Assembly: GCA_028292785.1 (NCBI GenBank)
Contig: JAQGLQ010000038.1
Span: 1-7,480 of the forward strand
Length of the DNA: 7,480 nt
From: Noviherbaspirillum sp.
Lineage (GTDB): Bacteria > Pseudomonadota > Gammaproteobacteria > Burkholderiales > Burkholderiaceae
Direction: 5' to 3'
The position numbers and the translations under genes are program-made. The notes beneath the pieces are model-generated. The model was not told the DNA's origin. It searched no databases and saw only the letters and a list, made by a program, of their open reading frames with translations. This document shows, in pieces, positions 1-5,428 of this stretch; position 1 is the stretch's first letter; every line of letters starts with the position of its first letter.

Positions 1-1
1 G

Positions 2-2578
2 CTTGCCTTGTCGCGCTCGCAGAATGTCGTCAGCGCGGCCGCGATTGCCGGCATTTCCGATCCTTTCTACGCGCTTTTCTATTACATGCTCGGATTCCGG
101 TCGGCCACTCCGGTCATTCTCCTGTGCGGCGCCTTCATGGTCAGCGCGCCGTTCCTGCTCAAGCTCACCGGCCGGATCAAGATCGCGGAGGAAGTGTTCG
201 TCTGCGCGGTGTACTGCAATTTCTGCTGGCTGACCTATCACCTCGGCGGCGTCGAAGCGCCGACCGCGGCCTGGCTGATCATCTGCCCGGTGGTTGCCAT
301 GCTGCTCGGCGGCGTCGCGACCGGCATATTCTGGCTGGTCATGAGCTGCGCCGCGGTGGTCGGCATCTATTTGCTCGAGGTGGCCGGCGTCCAGCTGCCG
401 GCAAGCCCGATCGAAGACCCGCTGCTGCTCCAGTCGGTATGCGGCATCGGCCTGTTCGTGGTGGTGGTGATCTTCGTGCTGTTTTTCGAGCTGACCAAGA
501 CCCAGGGCTTCATCAAGCTGGAACAAGCGCTCAAGATCATTCAGGAACTCGCGATCCGCGACGAGTTGACCGGCACCTTCAACCGGCGCCACCTGCTCAA
601 GCTGATCGAGGACGAGAAGGACAGGGCGGACCGCCTGGCCACGTCGTTTTGCGTCTGCCTGCTCGACATCGATCATTTCAAGCGGATCAACGATACCTAC
701 GGCCACTCGGCCGGCGACGTCGTCCTGAGGACCTTTGCGCACGCGGTGGAAGGCAATATCCGCGGGATCGATTCATTCGGCCGCTACGGCGGCGAAGAAT
801 TTCTGCTGATGCTGCCGGAAACCGACCTCGACCAGGCGCTGGCCCTGGCGGAACGGGTGCGCATCGAAACCGAGCGCATCGACTTCGCCGACGTATCCGA
901 CATGCTCACCGTGACGGTGTCGATCGGCATCGCGCGCTACCAGTCCGGCGAAAACGTCACCCTGACCATCACGCGCGCCGACCAGGCGCTCTACAAGGCG
1001 AAGGCCAGCGGCCGCAACCGCAGCATCCGGCACAGCAGCCCCGACATGCTCGACAAGCCGATCGGCGGCGGTTTCGCGGAACAGATGATCGGCATCACCG
1101 AATTCGCGCGGGCGGAAGCCATCGCCCTAAATCAGAAGCAGATCGGACCGGAAAGCAGCTTTGGCATCCCGGTCGAGATTCACGCGGCCGACGGGCGCGA
1201 ACGCGGCGAAACCGAATGGCGGCAGGCATCGCTGGCGCACTACGACCCCATGACCGGGCTGCCGAACCGGCATATTTTCCGCGACCGCCTGTCGCATGCG
1301 ATGCACCGCGCGACACGCCACAACCTGATGCTCGCGCTGGTCACCCTGGACATCAACAAGTTCAAGGAACTGAACAATGCGCTCGGCTACGAAAAAGGCG
1401 ACGAGGCCCTGATCAAGGTGGCCGAGCGGATCAAGAAGTGCCTGCGCGAATGCGATACGGTCTCGCGCTGGGACGGCGACGAGTTCAGCATCATCCTCGA
1501 GGACGTCATCGACGAAAACGGGGTGCACGTCGTCGCGCAAAAGATCATCGAGGAGTTTTACGAACCGATGGTGCTCGGCGAAACCGAATGCTTCCTGACC
1601 CTCAGCATCGGCGTGGTGCTGTTCCCGGATCACGACAGGGACATCGATGGCCTGTTCAAGAAAGCCGATGTCGCCATGCTACGGGCGAAGTCGGCGGGCC
1701 AGAACATCTACCGCATCTATTCGTCCGACATGAGCCGGGTGTCGATCGATCCGCTGACGCTGAAGAGCGAGCTGCGCCATGCCTTGTTCCGCGGCGAGCT
1801 GTTCCTGCAATACCAGCCGCAGGTCGACATCGTCACCCACACCATCATCGGCGTCGAAGCGCTGATTCGGTGGAACCATCCTCAGCTCGGCTTCATCACG
1901 CCCAACCAGTTCATCCCCTTCGCCGAGGAAACCGGCCTGATCATTCCGATCGGCGAGTGGGTGCTGAGGACCGCCTGCATCCAGAGCAGGCAGTGGCGCG
2001 ACGCCGGGCTGCCGACGATCAAGATCGCGGTCAACCTGTCGGCGCGCCAGTTGAAGCATCCGGAACTGGCCGCCCATGTTCGCGCGATCATCACCGAGAC
2101 CGGCGTCGATCCCGCCACGGTGGAACTCGAAATCACCGAAGGGCTGCTGATCGACAATCTGCACCGCAGCAAGGAAGTCATTTCGGAGCTGCGGTCGTTC
2201 GGCATAAAAATCTCGATCGACGACTTCGGCACCGGATATTCGAGCCTGAGTTATCTGAGCGAACTGCCGCTGGACATATTGAAGATGGACGGCTCTTTCG
2301 TGAAGCGCCTCGATAACAGTTCCAGCGGAGAGAACTCGTATTCGATCGCCGACGCGATCATCTCGATGGCGCACAACATGGATCTGAAAGTCATCGCCGA
2401 AGCGGTCGAAACCGAAGAGCAGCTCGAATGCCTGCGCAAGATGAAATGCGATCAGATGCAGGGATATTTATACAGTCGGCCGGTGCAGCCATCCGAAATC
2501 GCGGAAATGCTGGAACGGCAGATCGTCAAAAAACACAGTGAATGCGAGCCGAAACAGGTCACCGCGGCGACCGCTTAA
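2..2578 (+). CDS. Membrane-bound dual GGDEF / EAL cyclic-di-GMP signalling protein (5' partial)
   Basis: Makes and/or degrades the second messenger cyclic-di-GMP at the inner membrane. The reading frame is open to the left edge, so the true start lies outside; the TTG at 8 is only the first possible start codon inside. Residues counted from that TTG: about six hydrophobic helices (roughly 9-28, 32-52, 60-79, 86-103, 105-124, 141-161), a MASE-like sensor I cannot name; a short helical linker; GGDEF domain 1 with DIDHFK, an intact GGEEF (261-265, bases 788-802) and an RGID inhibitory site (bases 761-772); a linker of about 60 residues; GGDEF domain 2 with a degenerate DGDEF (489-493) but an RECD inhibitory-type motif; then a complete EAL domain with EALIRW (E617), NLSARQL, ELEITEG, IDDFGTGYSSL, the LKMD lysine and the IAEAVE glutamate. 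By family rules domain 1 should be an active cyclase, domain 2 probably inactive or GTP-sensing, and EAL an active phosphodiesterase. The net direction is unknown. The sensory input is not apparent. The next gene begins 22 bases later. Confidence 0.93.
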   Translation, partial: LALSRSQNVVSAAAIAGISDPFYALFYYMLGFRSATPVILLCGAFMVSAPFLLKLTGRIKIAEEVFVCAVYCNFCWLTYHLGGVEAPTAAWLIICPVVAMLLGGVATGIFWLVMSCAAVVGIYLLEVAGVQLPASPIEDPLLLQSVCGIGLFVVVVIFVLFFELTKTQGFIKLEQALKIIQELAIRDELTGTFNRRHLLKLIEDEKDRADRLATSFCVCLLDIDHFKRINDTYGHSAGDVVLRTFAHAVEGNIRGIDSFGRYGGEEFLLMLPETDLDQALALAERVRIETERIDFADVSDMLTVTVSIGIARYQSGENVTLTITRADQALYKAKASGRNRSIRHSSPDMLDKPIGGGFAEQMIGITEFARAEAIALNQKQIGPESSFGIPVEIHAADGRERGETEWRQASLAHYDPMTGLPNRHIFRDRLSHAMHRATRHNLMLALVTLDINKFKELNNALGYEKGDEALIKVAERIKKCLRECDTVSRWDGDEFSIILEDVIDENGVHVVAQKIIEEFYEPMVLGETECFLTLSIGVVLFPDHDRDIDGLFKKADVAMLRAKSAGQNIYRIYSSDMSRVSIDPLTLKSELRHALFRGELFLQYQPQVDIVTHTIIGVEALIRWNHPQLGFITPNQFIPFAEETGLIIPIGEWVLRTACIQSRQWRDAGLPTIKIAVNLSARQLKHPELAAHVRAIITETGVDPATVELEITEGLLIDNLHRSKEVISELRSFGIKISIDDFGTGYSSLSYLSELPLDILKMDGSFVKRLDNSSSGENSYSIADAIISMAHNMDLKVIAEAVETEEQLECLRKMKCDQMQGYLYSRPVQPSEIAEMLERQIVKKHSECEPKQVTAATA

Positions 2579-2587
2579 AACTAATCC

Positions 2588-2594
2588 AGGGAGA
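2588..2594 (+). promoter_or_regulatory. Ribosome binding site deciding the fadL-like GTG start
   Basis: AGGGAGA lies 6 bases before the GTG at 2601 and fits a Shine-Dalgarno sequence. It selects GTG 2601 over the in-frame upstream GTG at 2538, which lies inside the preceding gene and would put a charged, arginine-rich stretch ahead of the signal peptide. An ATG at 2600 overlaps this GTG, but its frame stops after four codons, so it cannot be the start. Confidence 0.75.
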
Positions 2595-2600
2595 ATCCAT

Positions 2601-3917
2601 GTGTCCAAACTAACAAAACCCGCAGTCGTGGCATCGATGATCATGGGCGCGCCGGCGATGGTCCACGCCGCCGGCTTCGCCATCGTCGAACAGAACGCGA
2701 GCAGACTGGGCAATGCCTATGCGGGCGGCGCCGCGGAAGCGAACGACGCCAGCGTCATCTTCTATAATCCGGCCGGCATGGCGCATCTCGAGGGCCGCCA
2801 GGTCAGCGCGAGCGGGCTGCTGTTCATGCCCAAGTCGGAGTTCAATAATGCCGGTTCGGTTTCCGCGGCCAATTCCCCTCTCGGCGGCGGCAACGGCGGC
2901 AATGGCGCCTCGGCCAGCTTCATACCGAATTTGTACTTCATGGATTCGCTCGCCAACGGATGGAAATACGGCGTATCCATGACCGCGCCGGCCGGCGTGC
3001 AGATCGAGAACGGCGAGCGCTGGGTAGGCCGCTACTACAGCACCGAGTCGTCGCTCCAGGTGCTGAACATTTCGCCGGCCATCGCCGGCAAGATCGGTCC
3101 CGACACCGCGGTCGGCGCCGCCCTCGACATTCAGTACTCGCGCGCGAAACTGTCGAAGGCGCTCGACTTTGGCAGCGCATGCTACGGCGTCGCTCCAGCT
3201 CCGTTCTGCATCAGCCAGGGCATGGCCCCCGCATCAAACGATGGCATGGCGAAGGTGGAAGGCCACGACTGGTCGGTCGGCTACCACTTCGGCATCCAGC
3301 ACGATATCAACGCCGATACCCGCATCGGCGCGCACTATCGTTCCAAGGTCACGCACACCATCGACGGCGATGTCACATTCTCCAATGTGCCCGCCTTCGC
3401 GGCGGCCGGTTTCCCGAATACCAGCGCGAAAGCGGAAATCACCCTGCCGGAAGTGGTATCGCTGTCGGCCCTGCACAAGCTGACGCCGGCGCTGACGCTG
3501 ATGGGCGATGCCGCATGGACGCGCTGGAGCCGCTTCAACGAACTGAGGATACGTTTCGGCAACCCCGTGGTGCCCGACGACGTCACTGCGGAGAACTGGA
3601 AAAATACCTGGCGCTTTGCACTGGGCGCAAATTATCGGTACACCTCAAATCTGATGCTGCGCGCCGGCGTGTCGCACGACAAGGGACCGGTTCGGGGATC
3701 GCAGCGCACGCCTGCGATCCCTGATGGCACCCGTAATGCGCTTGCCTTCGGAGCCAATTACAAATTGGCGCGCAACAGCTCGATCGATGTCGGGTACGCG
3801 CATCTGTTCTTTCCGAACGGCGGCGTCGCGCTGGCGACCCCGACGCAAGGCAGCCTCAGGGGCCACTACAAGAGCAGCGCCGACATCATCGGCGTTCAGT
3901 ACAATCACGCGTTCTGA
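2601..3917 (+). CDS. FadL/TodX-family outer-membrane transport protein
   Basis: A beta-barrel channel that passes long-chain fatty acids or other hydrophobic molecules through the outer membrane. From GTG 2601 it has 438 residues, usual for the family. Residues 1-23 form a signal peptide (basic SKLTK start, hydrophobic core, probable cleavage after VHA), leaving a mature N-terminus AGFAI as in FadL proteins. The NPAGM motif at 56-60 is the FadL NPA signature near the hatch. Family-typical blocks follow: TLPEVVSLSA (281-290), AAWTRWSRFNELRI (304-317), NWKNTWRFALGANY (332-345), PDGTRNALAFGANY (374-387) and GYAHLFF (398-404). The chain ends in phenylalanine (YNHAF), the usual outer-membrane barrel assembly signal. 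Two cysteines (194, 203) in a probable loop could form a disulfide. The gap to the upstream gene is only 22 bases, so readthrough is likely. Substrate is not determined by sequence; the fatty-acid-activating enzyme downstream makes a fatty acid or lipid plausible. Confidence 0.93.
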   Translation: MSKLTKPAVVASMIMGAPAMVHAAGFAIVEQNASRLGNAYAGGAAEANDASVIFYNPAGMAHLEGRQVSASGLLFMPKSEFNNAGSVSAANSPLGGGNGGNGASASFIPNLYFMDSLANGWKYGVSMTAPAGVQIENGERWVGRYYSTESSLQVLNISPAIAGKIGPDTAVGAALDIQYSRAKLSKALDFGSACYGVAPAPFCISQGMAPASNDGMAKVEGHDWSVGYHFGIQHDINADTRIGAHYRSKVTHTIDGDVTFSNVPAFAAAGFPNTSAKAEITLPEVVSLSALHKLTPALTLMGDAAWTRWSRFNELRIRFGNPVVPDDVTAENWKNTWRFALGANYRYTSNLMLRAGVSHDKGPVRGSQRTPAIPDGTRNALAFGANYKLARNSSIDVGYAHLFFPNGGVALATPTQGSLRGHYKSSADIIGVQYNHAF

Positions 3918-4000
3918 ATGAACCCCGGGCAGCATTGCAGCGATAAGCTGACCACGCAGCGGCCGACGCTTTCGGTCGATGCGCAGCGTAAGGATGAATT
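3918..4000 (+). other. 83-base intergenic gap between the FadL-like and oxoamine synthase genes
   Basis: A short gap holding a weak possible hairpin (3960-3978, stem about 7 base pairs including one G:T pair, 5-base loop) without a following T-run, so it is not a convincing intrinsic terminator. I see no credible -35/-10 pair. It may be an internal operon spacer or may hold an unrecognised promoter for the oxoamine synthase/FAAL pair. Confidence 0.4.
3990..3994 (+). promoter_or_regulatory. Ribosome binding site of the oxoamine synthase gene
   Basis: AAGGA lies 6 bases before ATG 4001, a good Shine-Dalgarno match and spacing. An out-of-frame ATG at 3994 partly overlaps it and opens only a four-codon frame that ends at TAA 4006-4008, just past the true start. 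Confidence 0.7.
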
Positions 4001-5428
4001 ATGGGTAACGCAGACTACAACTTGATCAATCAGGGCGCGCGCGCGGTCTCGCATGAGGTCGAGCAGGAGCTGTACGCATCGGAAAACCCGGGCGGCGAAG
4101 CAGTCCTGCGCAGCGGTGCCTTATCCGGGACTACCGCCCAGTTTTCGTTGCCTCAGGGTCCCAATCTGCTTACCCGGACCGAAGCGCTCAATGAATGGCG
4201 CGAGACCAGGGCCAGGCATGGCGTCTGGCAGTACGCGCGTTCTCTGGAAGGGCCGCCGCATCCGATTGCCACGGTCTGCGACGAAAGCGGCGTCAAGACC
4301 CGGGGTGTGAATTTCGCTTCGCAGGATTATCTTTCGCTGGCTTCGCATCCGGCCATTTACGAAGCGGCCGCCAAGGCGTTGAGGGACTTCGGACCGCACA
4401 GCGCCGGCTCCGCCGTCCTCCTCGGCAATACCAGGTTGTCACTGGCGCTGGAAAAGGCGATCGGCGATCTGTTGCAGATGGAACATGTGGCCTTGTTCCC
4501 CACCGGCTGGGGCGCCGCCTTCGGCGCGATCGCGGCGCTCGTGCGGCCGGACGATCATATCGTAATCGATCAGCTGGCCCATGCATCGCTGCGGCAGGGA
4601 GCGACCTCGGCCACGCAGAATATCGTCACCACCCGGCATCTCGATATCGAGCACGTGCGCCAGGCGCTGCGCGACATACGCCGGCGCGACACCAGGAACG
4701 GCATATTGGTCGTCACCGAAGGCCTGTTCAGCATGGATTCGGACATGCCGGACCTGGAGAGGCTGCAGTCGGTGTGCAGCGAGCACAATGCAATCCTGTT
4801 CGTCGATGTCGCGCATGACCTTGGCGCCATGGGCCCCGGCGGCACCGGACGCATCGGCATGCAGAACATGCTGGGCAAGGTGGACCTGGTCATGGGCGCC
4901 TTCTCGAAATCGTTCGCTTCCAACGGCGGCTTCCTCGCCACCAATTCGCATGCGGTGAAGCAGTACGTAAAGATGTTCGGCGGCCCCCACATGTTCTCGA
5001 ACGCGCTGTCGCCGGTCCAGGCCGCCGTGATCCTCGAGTGTGTCAACGTGATCCGCTCGACTGAAGGCGATGAGCTGCGCACGGACCTGATGCGCAATGT
5101 CCACGCGCTGCGCAACGAGTTCGACTCCTACGGCGTGCCCTGCCTTGGCGAGGCTTCGCCGATCGTCCCGGTGCTGATCGGCAGCGAAAAGGCATCCCGT
5201 CTCGCCGGCTGCTTTACCTTCAATCAGTCCGTCTTTGCAAACCAGGTGGAATTCCCCGGCGTGCCGATCGGCGCTTCGCGCCTGCGCCTGCAGGTCATGG
5301 CAAACCATAACGTGCAGCAGGCGAAACACGCGGCCCGGGTGATCAAGGATGCAATCGATCATGCGCGGCACATGCTCGACGCCGGCGACGTCAATGAATA
5401 CCTGCATGAGGCAATGGAAACATCATGA
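4001..5428 (+). CDS. Alpha-oxoamine synthase family PLP enzyme (BioF/KBL/SPT/CqsA-like)
   Basis: Members of this fold-type I PLP family condense an amino acid with an acyl thioester and usually lose CO2, giving an alpha-amino ketone; they include BioF, KBL, HemA, serine palmitoyltransferase and the CqsA/LqsA autoinducer synthases. The protein has 475 residues; ATG 4001 is supported by AAGGA. The first 60 or so residues are an extension before the family core. Visible core landmarks: NFASQDYLSLASHP (104-117), the SAGSAVLLGNTR glycine-rich segment (134-145), LAHAS with H194 (cofactor-stacking position), the FVDVAHD aspartate D269 that should pair with the PLP ring nitrogen, GAFSKSFASNGG with K303 as the Schiff-base lysine, and a C-terminal PIGASRLRL (422-430) whose arginine should hold the substrate carboxylate. 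The histidine usual after the glycine-rich segment appears to be serine (S147). The last bases overlap the next gene in ATGA, so the product is probably made together with the fatty-acyl-AMP ligase. The exact amino acid and acyl donor cannot be read from sequence; a biotin-pathway BioF is unlikely given the neighbours. Confidence 0.88.
   Translation: MGNADYNLINQGARAVSHEVEQELYASENPGGEAVLRSGALSGTTAQFSLPQGPNLLTRTEALNEWRETRARHGVWQYARSLEGPPHPIATVCDESGVKTRGVNFASQDYLSLASHPAIYEAAAKALRDFGPHSAGSAVLLGNTRLSLALEKAIGDLLQMEHVALFPTGWGAAFGAIAALVRPDDHIVIDQLAHASLRQGATSATQNIVTTRHLDIEHVRQALRDIRRRDTRNGILVVTEGLFSMDSDMPDLERLQSVCSEHNAILFVDVAHDLGAMGPGGTGRIGMQNMLGKVDLVMGAFSKSFASNGGFLATNSHAVKQYVKMFGGPHMFSNALSPVQAAVILECVNVIRSTEGDELRTDLMRNVHALRNEFDSYGVPCLGEASPIVPVLIGSEKASRLAGCFTFNQSVFANQVEFPGVPIGASRLRLQVMANHNVQQAKHAARVIKDAIDHARHMLDAGDVNEYLHEAMETS

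Noticed and set aside
124..2316. 730-codon open frame on the + strand in another frame of gene 1
   Set aside because: Arginine-rich translation with no domain logic, while the overlapping frame encodes complete GGDEF and EAL domains.
1679..2374. 231-codon open frame on the - strand
   Set aside because: Antisense to the EAL domain, no motif, no plausible start context.
2538..2600. Upstream GTG extension of the FadL-like protein
   Set aside because: It would add 21 residues rich in Arg and Pro before a clean signal peptide, and overlaps the previous gene; GTG 2601 has a good Shine-Dalgarno sequence.
3960..3978. Hairpin as an intrinsic terminator after the FadL-like gene
   Set aside because: Short stem with a G:T pair and no T-run following; not convincing as a terminator.
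3994..4008. Four-codon frame overlapping the oxoamine synthase start, possible leader peptide
   Set aside because: Too short, it overlaps the ribosome binding site itself, and nothing suggests attenuation.
4439..5407. Open frame of 322 codons on the - strand
   Set aside because: Antisense to the oxoamine synthase with low-complexity, motif-free translation; treated as a GC-driven shadow.
4001..5428. Housekeeping bioF or kbl
   Set aside because: The extra N-terminal region, altered signature residues and overlap with a FAAL, with no biotin or threonine genes nearby, argue against it, although the fold family is the same.
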